64,000 nucleotides of DNA from the IMG/VR virus record IMGVR_UViG_3300043411_000921, positions 124,001-188,000 of that record. One strand, 5' to 3'. Positions 51,831-59,501 of this stretch are shown here, piece after piece (position 1 is the first letter of the stretch; each line of letters starts with the position of its first letter). Under the pieces are notes generated by a model. That model did no database searches. It had not been told where the DNA came from and saw nothing but the letters and a program-made list of their open reading frames with translations. The DNA comes from a virus. A program made the position numbers and the translations under genes.

Positions 51831-52503
51831 GAACGGTCTTTGCCAACTCTTTGTGTGTCTTCATTGAGACATAAAGCTTCATGGATGGCATTGACTCACA
51901 CAGAACTCCCAGATCCAACATTGTCATCTTTGACAGTTCTTCAGCGATCATTGAAACAAGTTGCTCGGAACCAACCAGGAAGCTGTGTGAGTTCGCTTTG
52001 GAGATGCAAAACTCCAGAAGTTTTTGTGAATCTTTTCCGTAAGCCTCTTGGAGTGTTTGCTTTGGACTATGTTTTTTCTGAAGCATCTTGACGGCTTCAC
52101 CAACACATTTCCCGACAGCTTCAGAGACAAAGGTATAATTCAAGAGAGTGGATTCAACCAAGGCTGGATCCCTTCTTGACTCACTCAAATTCTTTCCTGT
52201 TTCCATTGTAAGGTGAAAGAGGGTTGGAATTTGTTTTTGGTATTTGGAAACAACCTCCTCCAGCTTCTCGATTGATTCTGCTACGGCCAAGGTTTCTGTT
52301 TGTTCGTGGAGGAAGAGGTCAATTGGGTAGATTCCTTTTGAAACCAGAGCCTCTTGTGCTTCAACCAATCTGTTTGCGTATTCTTTCCACATTGCGGGGT
52401 TTTCCTTTTTCTCGTGTTTTGAGAGTGCTGGTAAGTATCTTTTGAGACCTGAACACGTTTTTGCTTGCCTCGCATGAAAGACTGTGTTAGAAAGGGTAAG
52501 CAT
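51820..52503 (-). CDS. Hypothetical helical protein
   Basis: 227 residues from ATG 52503. Mostly helical, with Cys and Lys scattered (RYLPALSKHEKKENPAMWKE, VSEAVGKCVGEAVKMLQKK). The start codon overlaps the divergent start at 52502 within one CATG. The end overlaps the GroEL-like gene by eleven bases. No family recognised. Confidence 0.65.
   Translation of the reverse strand: MLTLSNTVFHARQAKTCSGLKRYLPALSKHEKKENPAMWKEYANRLVEAQEALVSKGIYPIDLFLHEQTETLAVAESIEKLEEVVSKYQKQIPTLFHLTMETGKNLSESRRDPALVESTLLNYTFVSEAVGKCVGEAVKMLQKKHSPKQTLQEAYGKDSQKLLEFCISKANSHSFLVGSEQLVSMIAEELSKMTMLDLGVLCESMPSMKLYVSMKTHKELAKTVLSS
52465..52493 (+). promoter_or_regulatory. Promoter of the cysteine-cluster gene
   Basis: TTGCCT, 17 bases, TAGAAA, eight bases before ATG 52502. 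A weaker -35, but the spacing is as in the other near-leaderless units. It lies inside the divergent gene. Confidence 0.4.
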
Positions 52504-53170
52504 GAAAATCCAGTACAAGGGTTCTGTTTCTCCAGAAGTTTTGGAGTCAGAATCAACCAGATCGGTTTCGGAAGAACAAGTAACCTCTTCTGAAGCTTCA
52601 ATCAAAACCCAGAAGGATAGGTTTTATCTTCCTGTGTTGAATATCAATCACAACCACGAGTGGCCTTCAAAGCCACTGGAGGATCGTAAGCATTTTACTG
52701 ATGAGGTGGCAACTGAAACGTGTCTTGGGAATTGTTGTGGCGTTGAAGGTTTGAAAGGTGCTTGTTGTCATCTTGATCCTTATGATACCGAACACGTTCT
52801 TGGACCTTTGAAGGGTTCAGATAAGGATGAGTGGATTCGAGACATTCTCGCTTGGTTCAGGAAGCGGGGATTGAATTTGACAAGAGCAGATGTAGTGATT
52901 GACTACGAAGAGGGAAAAATCATTGGTGAAACACTATTCAAAGATGCACCAAACAACGGTATTTTCCAGGAGCCTAGTGCATATCCGATGCTCAGGTTTC
53001 AAGTGATTGGTCCGAGATACGCTTGCAAGTTCATGAATCCAGTGACTTACAAGTGTGGGATTTACGCAATGAGACCAAATATGTGCAGAACATATCTTTG
53101 CAACTATGTCTTGACGAACTTCCTTGTTAAGACAAAGAGCAAACCAAACACATGGCAGAAGGTCCGATAG
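52502..53170 (+). CDS. YkgJ-like metal-binding cysteine-cluster protein
   Basis: 222 residues. Cysteine groups CLGNCCG, GACCHLDP and the C-terminal ACKFMNPVTYKCGIYAMRP then MCRTYLCNY match the YkgJ/UPF0153-type zinc- or iron-chelating family. The reaction is unknown; in hosts such proteins are often called Fe-S oxidoreductases. ATG 52502 overlaps the divergent start on the other strand. Followed by a small operon of conserved genes. Confidence 0.75.
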   Translation: MKIQYKGSVSPEVLESESTRSVSEEQVTSSEASIKTQKDRFYLPVLNINHNHEWPSKPLEDRKHFTDEVATETCLGNCCGVEGLKGACCHLDPYDTEHVLGPLKGSDKDEWIRDILAWFRKRGLNLTRADVVIDYEEGKIIGETLFKDAPNNGIFQEPSAYPMLRFQVIGPRYACKFMNPVTYKCGIYAMRPNMCRTYLCNYVLTNFLVKTKSKPNTWQKVR

Positions 53171-53199
53171 AAAGAAAGGGTATTGAGAGTTGAACGACA

Positions 53200-53796
53200 A
53201 TGAAAACCAGTACATCAACAGTTGGAGCAGTTTGGAAAGACGCAGACGGTAAGACCTTAACCGACGAAGGACTTTATCAATGGGTGAAGTCTTCTGTCCT
53301 GGGCATGGACTCTGAATATGAATTGATTGTGGGTGTTGACTCACATCGTCACAAGAAATTCTTTCAGTTTATCACGGTTGTTTGCATTTATCGCAAGGGT
53401 CGTGGAGGTTACTACTTTTACAAGAGATCAGCACGTCCTGCGTCTGATTACAAGGGAACGTATCCAGTAAGAGTTAGAACCCGCATGTTTTACGAGGCTT
53501 CCTTGGCTCTTGAAACAGCGCAGAACATTTTTGATCACACTGAGGCTTTGCCTGTCATTCACCTTGACGCATCTCCTCCAGGTGGAACAGAAGTGACTTC
53601 TGCTTTCTCTGATCAGTTGAATGGTTACATTGTTGGTTCAGGTTTTGAGTGTGTTTTGAAGCCTTGGGCGTTTGTCGCAAGTGGAATTGCTGACAAACAT
53701 AGCAAGTCTTCGTGCTGGGTTATTCCAAACACTTTGGACATCGGAAACCCAAGAGACAAAGGTAAAAACACGATTGCTAAGGAAATTCAAAAATGA
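53200..53796 (+). CDS. RNase-H-like YkuK (DUF458) family protein
   Basis: 198 residues with YELIVGVDSHRHKKFFQF, a beta-strand plus Asp as in RNase-H folds, then YYFYKRSARPAS, VIHLDASPPGG and GYIVGSGFECVLKPWAFVAS, as in the B. subtilis YkuK family. It is thought to be nuclease-like; the substrate is unknown. ATG 53200. ATGA overlap with the next gene. Confidence 0.75.
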   Translation: MKTSTSTVGAVWKDADGKTLTDEGLYQWVKSSVLGMDSEYELIVGVDSHRHKKFFQFITVVCIYRKGRGGYYFYKRSARPASDYKGTYPVRVRTRMFYEASLALETAQNIFDHTEALPVIHLDASPPGGTEVTSAFSDQLNGYIVGSGFECVLKPWAFVASGIADKHSKSSCWVIPNTLDIGNPRDKGKNTIAKEIQK

Positions 53797-54125
53797 GCAA
53801 AGATGAACGCAGAGTAAAGCTTGATACCGCCATCGAAAGAAACATTCACCAACTGGTCAAAAACATCTCCGAAGGAATGTTTGACGCCGTTCAACTGAGT
53901 TGTCGGAAGAACAACATTCCTGTCGAACCAGAAGTGCTAACGCATATTTTGAAGACAGCCCAGATTGTCATTTCTGGGCTGGAGCTTCAGAACCTCGATG
54001 CTTTTCACAGAAGCATCAAGACATTGCTGGATGATTATGCTGGAGAGGATGGGGAAGGCTCGCTTGCAAAACTTTCCGAGGCAACCGTTCTCCCAAAATC
54101 CCGTGGCAATCAAAAATCAGCTTGA
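53793..54125 (+). CDS. Hypothetical helical protein
   Basis: A 110-residue helical protein coupled to the YkuK-like gene by ATGA (IERNIHQLVKNISEGMFDAV, then VLTHILKTAQIVISGLELQ). No family recognised; perhaps its partner. Confidence 0.6.
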   Translation: MSKDERRVKLDTAIERNIHQLVKNISEGMFDAVQLSCRKNNIPVEPEVLTHILKTAQIVISGLELQNLDAFHRSIKTLLDDYAGEDGEGSLAKLSEATVLPKSRGNQKSA

Positions 54126-54192
54126 GCCTTCAAAAGCTTGAAAAGATTCCCTTCCTCTTGGCATTTCTTGCCATAGTTCTCTTTAGAAACGC

Positions 54193-54678
54193 ATGACAAC
54201 TTCATCCTCTCCACTGGTCGAAGGTGTGAAACACCTCGTCACCTGTACCTGCACACTTCCACAGTTTGAATCGCTGGATCCGCCAGTCTTCCACAAATTC
54301 ATTGTGTTCTCGTTAATCAATGCAGACGGAAGCATTCAACCAAGCATTGCAAGATGTAACAACTGTGAAGGGTTGCATCGAGTAACAGAAGTTGGACTTT
54401 CTCAAAAACTCAAGAAAGAAACCTCTGCCGTTCTTCCCGATGTGGAGGAAATAAAAACAGGATTGCCTGAAAAACTCGTTCAACTCGTTGAACGCTACAA
54501 ACTTGACCTGCCTTCCTGGCAAGAGATTCAGTTTGTTTTTGAGAATGAGAAATGGGGCAGACCAATCATTCTCACCAAAGAACAAGGAGACAATCCAGAT
54601 GATGTCTCTGGAAAATACCTCCTGATCTCCAGCAAATCTCTCTGGAGAATTCAAACCTTCTCAACGGAAAACCTATGA
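54193..54678 (+). CDS. Putative zinc-binding protein
   Basis: 161 residues. CTCTLP, HKFIVFSLINADGSIQP and RCNNCEGLHRV supply a possible CxC...CxxC zinc site. The second half is acidic and helical. ATG 54193; ATGA overlap with the next gene. Function unknown. Confidence 0.65.
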   Translation: MTTSSSPLVEGVKHLVTCTCTLPQFESLDPPVFHKFIVFSLINADGSIQPSIARCNNCEGLHRVTEVGLSQKLKKETSAVLPDVEEIKTGLPEKLVQLVERYKLDLPSWQEIQFVFENEKWGRPIILTKEQGDNPDDVSGKYLLISSKSLWRIQTFSTENL

Positions 54679-55025
54679 CAACAGACAACAACAACATCCC
54701 AGAAACAGAAAAAGCCTCATTTCTTACAGACGAATCAGAAAAAGAGGAAGGTGTCTCTTACGTCGTTCCAAACTACATTGAAACCAAACTCACAAAAGCG
54801 AGCAAACAAAAGTGCCGTGGCATTGTGAGAACCATCAATGATTTCGGAATCTCTCAGAGAGAGAAACTATTCCTCATCTATCTCTTGAGTTTGGAACTTG
54901 AACACCGAGATTCGATGTTGAAAATTTCCAAAACAATTGGAGAATGTCAAGCTTCGATTGAAGCACCCAAGGTTATTGTCTCTGAGGACCAGCCACAGCA
55001 GAAAAAACAAATCCTGCTTGGTTGA
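54675..55025 (+). CDS. Hypothetical protein
   Basis: 116 residues: an acidic, disordered N-terminus (DESEKEEGVSYVVP) and a helical core (ISQREKLFLIYLLSLELEHR). The 3' end overlaps a convergent small gene by about 53 bases. No family recognised. Confidence 0.6.
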   Translation: MTTDNNNIPETEKASFLTDESEKEEGVSYVVPNYIETKLTKASKQKCRGIVRTINDFGISQREKLFLIYLLSLELEHRDSMLKISKTIGECQASIEAPKVIVSEDQPQQKKQILLG

Positions 55026-55170
55026 CACCAATCTTCTCTGCCACTTGTAAATCAATTCTCGTTATCACTTTCCCGTTCTCTTCAATGGTAACAAACCTAG
55101 TCGTTACCTTCTCTGGAAGAATCCCAGTTCCCCTCGAAACATAACAAACCTCAGTAGATGTTTGGATCAT
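54973..55170 (-). CDS. Small hypothetical protein overlapping its convergent neighbour
   Basis: 65 residues from ATG 55170 (MIQTSTEVCYVSRGTGILP, then RFVTIEENGKVITRIDLQVA). AGGTG lies nine bases before the start, which supports translation. It would be the last gene after the amidase, separated by repeat element copy 3. Weak but plausible. Confidence 0.5.
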   Translation of the reverse strand: MIQTSTEVCYVSRGTGILPEKVTTRFVTIEENGKVITRIDLQVAEKIGVNQAGFVFSAVAGPQRQ

Positions 55171-55204
55171 CAGAATGGCACCTATAACCTTCGCCCAAAC
55201 AGGG

Positions 55205-55300
55205 CCTATACGCCTTATCTGTGACAGCAAATCATTTCGATGGCTCGGAGGACGTTGGAGAAATTTGGAGCCCGTATAAGGCATCCTGGAGCGATTTAGG
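55205..55300 (+). repeat. Intergenic 96-nt element, copy 3
   Basis: Starts CCTATACGCCTTAT and ends ATAAGGCATCCTGGAGCGATTTAGG. It aligns without gaps to copy 1 and with small gaps to copy 2. GCCTTAT pairs with ATAAGGC. The end overlaps the stop codon of the amidase gene. Confidence 0.65.
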
Positions 55301-56117
55301 GGATGGTGATAAGTGTGTCGATGGTTCTTGGGACAATCATCCCATGTTTCTTACCAGATTGCAGAAGAAGTTTTGTCGTTTGCGGTCCTGGAACACCATC
55401 ACATTCTTCTGGTTTCAAACCGAGTTTTAGTTGTTCGGCTTTCCAAAAGGCTTTGTCTTCGTTTTTGTCGAAGTTGAAAGGAAGGTATCCAGCAGCTTTG
55501 AGTGCTGCTGGAAGCCAAGGACCACAATCTCCTGGACCTCGGTTTGATGTTTGGTTGCTGTGATTGTAAACACCAACGACATCTCTTCCCTTTCCATCCC
55601 CAGAAATACGATTAACCAACCTCAGCATTGGTTTGTCTTTCTCGGTGTCCCAGGGAATTTGTCGTTGGATGCCAAGAATGGCAGTTAAGAAGTCAATGAA
55701 CAACACTGCCTTTTGGATTTGATCTTCATACAGATCGCCATTGTCATGCTGAACCATTTCTAGTCCACAAGTGTGGGCATTGACTGCTCCCGCTTGCCAA
55801 GTGAAGAATTCCAATGGATCATTCTGGATGATCCAGTCGCCGCTGAAATCTTCAGTAAAATCCCAACTCACTTGTCTTTCCGTATTGGTTTGATATCTTG
55901 CATATCTTAAGTCCAAGTCTGTGTTTGGCCCATAGCCGGGAAGAAGCTTTCCCAGTTTTCCATGAACAGTGTGGCAAACGATGGATCGAATCCATGTTTT
56001 CCTGGGACTTTTATCTGTGACTTGTTTGATTTTGAGGGCAGGAGCTTCTGGATCGAGCCAGGATGTTGTTTTCAACCCTGGAATTCCCAGCTTTCTGCCT
56101 TTGATGATGATGGACAT
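55296..56117 (-). CDS. Endolysin: N-acetylmuramoyl-L-alanine amidase
   Basis: 273 residues. The N-terminal amidase_2/PGRP-like fold has SIVCHTVHGK, DFSGDWIIQND, AHTCGLEMVQHDNG and VYNHSNQTSNRGPGDCG, with His and Cys zinc ligands at expected positions. Residues 205-265 resemble a peptidoglycan-binding domain (LKLGLKPEECDGVPGPQTTK). It cleaves cell-wall peptides from glycan after the holin opens the membrane. ATG 56117. Its stop lies in repeat element copy 3. Confidence 0.85.
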   Translation of the reverse strand: MSIIIKGRKLGIPGLKTTSWLDPEAPALKIKQVTDKSPRKTWIRSIVCHTVHGKLGKLLPGYGPNTDLDLRYARYQTNTERQVSWDFTEDFSGDWIIQNDPLEFFTWQAGAVNAHTCGLEMVQHDNGDLYEDQIQKAVLFIDFLTAILGIQRQIPWDTEKDKPMLRLVNRISGDGKGRDVVGVYNHSNQTSNRGPGDCGPWLPAALKAAGYLPFNFDKNEDKAFWKAEQLKLGLKPEECDGVPGPQTTKLLLQSGKKHGMIVPRTIDTLITIP

Positions 56118-56125
56118 AAAAGAGA

Positions 56126-56155
56126 ATGCCTCCGGCTGTAAATAGCCGGAGGCAT
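56126..56155 (-). terminator. Terminator after the decoration-like gene
   Basis: ATGCCTCCGGCT, a 6-base loop, AGCCGGAGGCAT, then TCTCTTTT on the minus strand. The 12-bp stem is perfect. It lies just upstream of the amidase start, so the amidase may need its own promoter or readthrough. Confidence 0.75.
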
Positions 56156-56186
56156 CTCAGGGGTTTAGAATTGGTGTTGTGTTGGA

Positions 56187-56654
56187 TCAGGTGCCGCTGA
56201 TAACAACGGAACCGGAAGCGCCAATGACGAGGAAATTCTTTCCGTCAGACATCAAAGCAACGGAAGGTCCGCCGCCAGTTGTTGCACCAGCCAAACCACC
56301 AACAGGGAAGGTCAACTTGGAGCCTTTTGTTGCACTGGAGCCGGAAGCAAGAAGGGCAAACACTCTTGTTCCTTCTGCTTCTTGTGAACCTGTCAGAGCG
56401 TGTGCGTGGTTGCTGAGTGTCCTGATCGCAAAGATTGCACCGGGGCATTCATCAGCTTTCGGCATCACGAGTGTCAGAGCTGTTGAGCCGGACACAGTGA
56501 TGACACCAGCTTCGGCTGGTGTGAGTGTCACTGCGGAGGTTTTTGCTTTGATGTTTGGAAGCTTGTATGGAGAGAAACCGGAACTGCCTGCTTGAGCAGT
56601 GTCCAGATCTGTCACAACACCGTTGTCGCCAATTGTTGTTTTAGTTGCTGGCAT
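56187..56654 (-). CDS. Virion decoration or fibre-like protein
   Basis: 155 residues, Gly/Ser/Thr/Ala-rich and beta-predicted (MPATKTTIGDNGVVTDL, TLTPAEAGVITVSGSTALTL). Near the end, VALMSDGKNFLVIGASGSVV resembles small trimeric decoration or collar proteins with a spike-like fold. No catalytic motif. A late-type TATTTATTCC motif lies 32 bases upstream. Confidence 0.6.
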   Translation of the reverse strand: MPATKTTIGDNGVVTDLDTAQAGSSGFSPYKLPNIKAKTSAVTLTPAEAGVITVSGSTALTLVMPKADECPGAIFAIRTLSNHAHALTGSQEAEGTRVFALLASGSSATKGSKLTFPVGGLAGATTGGGPSVALMSDGKNFLVIGASGSVVISGT

Positions 56655-56715
56655 GATCGTCTATATCCTTCTACCCAAGTGGGCTGGGAATAAATATACA
56701 GGTTTTGCTGGAAAA

Positions 56716-56982
56716 TCAGTCTGCTGAGGAAGATGAGGGTTCGGTTGTGGTAGTGGTGGCCGAAGTGTTCTTTTGCACTTGATTCTCATTCCAGCGTCTA
56801 CCGAAGTAGAGAGCAAGAAGAGGAGTAAGAAACCCAGTGGCAATTGTCACATCAAACGCACGAATGTGTGGCGTAGAGAAGATGTTGAGAATGAACCAGA
56901 GAAGGGTTGCGGCAAAGGAAGTGTAAACCATTGTAAAGCTCAAACTGTCCTTTCCTTGGCTGTTTTTGAGAAGAAGTTTCAT
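56716..56982 (-). CDS. Holin-like membrane protein
   Basis: 88 residues with two hydrophobic segments (FTMVYTSFAATLLWFILNIF and FDVTIATGFLTPLLALYF) and a Thr/Ser-rich tail. Position directly between the spanin and amidase supports a holin role. ATG 56982. No family assigned. Confidence 0.6.
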   Translation of the reverse strand: MKLLLKNSQGKDSLSFTMVYTSFAATLLWFILNIFSTPHIRAFDVTIATGFLTPLLALYFGRRWNENQVQKNTSATTTTTEPSSSSAD

Positions 56983-56990
56983 GTAGTCTC

Positions 56991-57620
56991 CTACTGGCTA
57001 AGTACAATAGCAGCGGAAACACCAACACCCAACAAAACCCCAGCACCAACCAATCCAACATAAACCCAAGGAGACCTTTGTCCTGTTCTCTCCAAAGCTT
57101 GGATTGTCCTCTCTGCACTCGTAAGTTCAATATCCCTTGAACGAACCTGGGCTTGATAAAAAGCTCTCATCAGCCTCATGTCCGAATTTAGAATGGAAAC
57201 GTCTCTGATTGCTGTGGTAGCAAGAGTAGCAATCGCAAGCCTGTGGTTTGCATCTATTGTCCTTGTGATTTCCCCCAGAGAAACAGTCAGGTGATTGATG
57301 GCCGGTTCGTTCAAACAGATTCCATTCCAAGGACCATAAACTGTTTGGTCGGCTGGAGAGGTTTGTGGATTCCTGAGCATTGGGATAGCAAACGCTCCAG
57401 CATCCCTAGCCCTCTCTTCGTTGAAGATTTCTCTCAATGAAACAGAAGAGCCTGATTCTACTGAAGAATCGAGGATTTGTTGATAAGGTGTGAGATCAAC
57501 ACTCGAATCTTCTTGAAGAAAAGAAGAGTCCGGGGAAGGCGTTGATATGACTGGAGTTGTTGAAACTGTGGAGGAGCAGCCGAGGGAGAGGAGGATTAGG
57601 ATGGATGCGATTCGCTTCAT
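56991..57620 (-). CDS. Lipoprotein with C-terminal membrane anchor (u-spanin-like)
   Basis: 209 residues. The signal ILILLSLGCSST ends in a lipobox with Cys15, so the N-terminus would be lipidated and sorted to the outer membrane. The C-terminus has a transmembrane helix (WVYVGLVGAGVLLGVGVSAA). A chain with both ends anchored fits a unimolecular spanin that fuses inner and outer membranes during lysis. The middle is helical (IDANHRLAIATLATTAIRDV). ATG 57620. Confidence 0.7.
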   Translation of the reverse strand: MKRIASILILLSLGCSSTVSTTPVISTPSPDSSFLQEDSSVDLTPYQQILDSSVESGSSVSLREIFNEERARDAGAFAIPMLRNPQTSPADQTVYGPWNGICLNEPAINHLTVSLGEITRTIDANHRLAIATLATTAIRDVSILNSDMRLMRAFYQAQVRSRDIELTSAERTIQALERTGQRSPWVYVGLVGAGVLLGVGVSAAIVLSQ

Positions 57621-57625
57621 GCGAA

Positions 57626-58054
57626 TCAGTTTTGTGGCTTGAAGAGAGGAATGCCGAAAACTTCATTGATGGTTTCAGCCATCTTCTCAGGATTGTCGTG
57701 GTGTTTCTCGACCAAAGCACGAATTTCTTTGCTTCGCAGAGAGGCAATCTCTTTCAAGGTTGCATCGTGTTGTTCACTGATCTGACGAACAATGTTAGCG
57801 TGCTCCCTTTCAATGTTTTGTCTTCGCTGGATTTCCTGTTCAACTTGTTGCTGAAGGACTTCCAAGTTTTTCTTGTGAGCTTCTCTTGTTTCTTTTTGCT
57901 GTTTGACAAGCGATTCAACAATATCATTGCGTTGTTTGACAAGAAGGATCGTGTAAACAAGAGCAGCACCAAGAAGAATCTCTGTTCCATAAAGTTTGAG
58001 AAATGACCAAACCTTCATGATGAAGGTTTTTGTTTTCAATAGGATTAATTCCAT
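57626..58054 (-). CDS. Membrane-anchored coiled-coil protein
   Basis: 142 residues: one transmembrane helix (LYGTEILLGAALVYTILLV) then a long charged coil (KQQKETREAHKKNLEVLQQQ and on). This layout is also used by i-spanins (Rz-like), so it may be a lysis helper beside the u-spanin-like gene. ATG 58054 overlaps the previous stop by ten bases; ATG 58018 is possible. Confidence 0.65.
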   Translation of the reverse strand: MELILLKTKTFIMKVWSFLKLYGTEILLGAALVYTILLVKQRNDIVESLVKQQKETREAHKKNLEVLQQQVEQEIQRRQNIEREHANIVRQISEQHDATLKEIASLRSKEIRALVEKHHDNPEKMAETINEVFGIPLFKPQN

Positions 58055-58431
58055 TTTTTACTTTCTTCGCTAAATGGAGTTGGGTTGATGTCAGCATCTG
58101 GATAATCACCATCAGCTTCATCGTCGATCAGACCAGACATCTCTTCCCCGAAAAAGTATTGAAGTTCTTGAATGGAAGTTGAGAGATCGTTCATCTGCCC
58201 AAGGATTTCTTCAAGGAGTTTCTTGTTTGCCATTTGTTGTTTGTTGGTGATAGTCACCATGCGTTCTAGGACTTTCAGTCTATCCAACAACACCTTGTTT
58301 TCAAACTCCCTCATTCTCTCCAGAAGCTCGGCTGCATTGATTGTGGTTGAATCAACAATCAGTTCATCGGCTTGTTCGTCTGGGGAAGGTGGTGGGGGAA
58401 GAATGACTTCGGTTCTTGGTTTTCTTGACAT
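58045..58431 (-). CDS. Hypothetical coiled-coil protein
   Basis: 128 residues: Pro-rich N-terminus (MSRKPRTEVILPPPPSP), coiled coil (ERMREFENKVLLDRLKVLER) and acidic tail. No family recognised. Sits in the lysis/cargo operon. Confidence 0.6.
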   Translation of the reverse strand: MSRKPRTEVILPPPPSPDEQADELIVDSTTINAAELLERMREFENKVLLDRLKVLERMVTITNKQQMANKKLLEEILGQMNDLSTSIQELQYFFGEEMSGLIDDEADGDYPDADINPTPFSEESKKWN

Positions 58432-58435
58432 GACA

Positions 58436-58732
58436 CTACTCCTTTGTTCTTGTTTTCAGGGGATCATCAGCTTCCATAGCTGCGTACAACGAAGCTGGAG
58501 TGCTGAACACATACGTTCTCTTCACATTGGCTATCTTATTCTTCTTCGCCTCCTCTATGACTGCTAGAATTTTCGGATCGTTCCTCTCCAACATCTCCAG
58601 CACCTGTGAAAACATTTCCTGAATGTTCAGTCCGTTCTTGTAAAGTAAACGTTTACAAGCAACGAAGCTCTCAATGGGAAGACCCACTTTCACGGATTGA
58701 AACACACGGCTGGAGAAGTTACGAATTTCCAT
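58436..58732 (-). CDS. Hypothetical protein
   Basis: 98 residues, ATG 58732: basic helical N-terminus (FSSRVFQSVKVGLPIESFVA) and a helical core (LNIQEMFSQVLEMLERNDPK). No family recognised. Two bases after the upstream stop. Confidence 0.6.
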   Translation of the reverse strand: MEIRNFSSRVFQSVKVGLPIESFVACKRLLYKNGLNIQEMFSQVLEMLERNDPKILAVIEEAKKNKIANVKRTYVFSTPASLYAAMEADDPLKTRTKE

Positions 58733-58734
58733 TG

Positions 58735-59499
58735 TTAGCTCGTTGAGGATGATCCTACGCTACCACCACCAGAAGGAACACCGCCACCATTATCTGGACC
58801 AGAGTTGCCAGCCCTTGGAGCAGCAGGATAATCACCTTCAACCTGCTTCTTCGTCTTGGCTGTAAGATCAAAGTCACGCTCCAAAATATTCACCATCTCT
58901 TTAGCAAGTCTTGGCGAGTAGTTCTTTGAAATGTAAAACATTGCTCGATTTAGAATCAAGGATTTTGGATCAATGAGTGTTTGATAGTTGTTCACAAGCC
59001 TAGCAACGCCTTCAGCAAACTTCCTGATGTTGATTTTTGGAACGGGAACAACTTCTGGGGGATTGCTTTCAGTGTCGTCTCCTCCATCGTCACCGCCACC
59101 AAACGGATCATCTCCACCACCCATGTCCATATCACCAGCATCATCGACAGGTGGTTCTGGTGGAGCTTCTTGCTCAAACAAGAACTTTCCCATCGAGAAC
59201 AAACGTTTTCCTTTTTTCCTTTCGGTCAATGGGGGTGTTTGAATGTTGTCTTTGACTTGTGCAGGATCAACAGGAAGTGCCCCATCCGTTTCCGGCATAT
59301 CCAGAGGGACTGACTCTCTTTCAAACTGCATGAGATACTTGTCAATCTTCTGATCAACAGAAGCTTCTGTCTCTGACAAGGAATCAGAAACACTGGGAAG
59401 CTGAAGAATCTGTTCTGGGCTGGAGACATAGGGCTTTCCATCTCCACCACCCTCTTCCTGTTCTCTCAACAAGAACTCGCTGAAACGTTTCTTTCTCAT
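58735..59499 (-). CDS. Candidate internal head protein with two protease sites
   Basis: 254 residues from ATG 59499 (a TTG six bases earlier is rejected). MRKKRFSEFLLREQEEGG at the start and MGKFLFEQEAPPE near residue 107 both fit the L-x-E cleavage type of T4 prohead protease. Between and after them are disordered Asp/Gly/Pro stretches (DMDMGGGDDPFGGGDD) and one folded helical region (INIRKFAEGVARLVNNYQTL) with a Gly/Ser tail. It resembles a scaffold or internal core protein that is processed twice. Confidence 0.6.
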   Translation of the reverse strand: MRKKRFSEFLLREQEEGGGDGKPYVSSPEQILQLPSVSDSLSETEASVDQKIDKYLMQFERESVPLDMPETDGALPVDPAQVKDNIQTPPLTERKKGKRLFSMGKFLFEQEAPPEPPVDDAGDMDMGGGDDPFGGGDDGGDDTESNPPEVVPVPKINIRKFAEGVARLVNNYQTLIDPKSLILNRAMFYISKNYSPRLAKEMVNILERDFDLTAKTKKQVEGDYPAAPRAGNSGPDNGGGVPSGGGSVGSSSTS

Positions 59500-59501
59500 A
59501 A

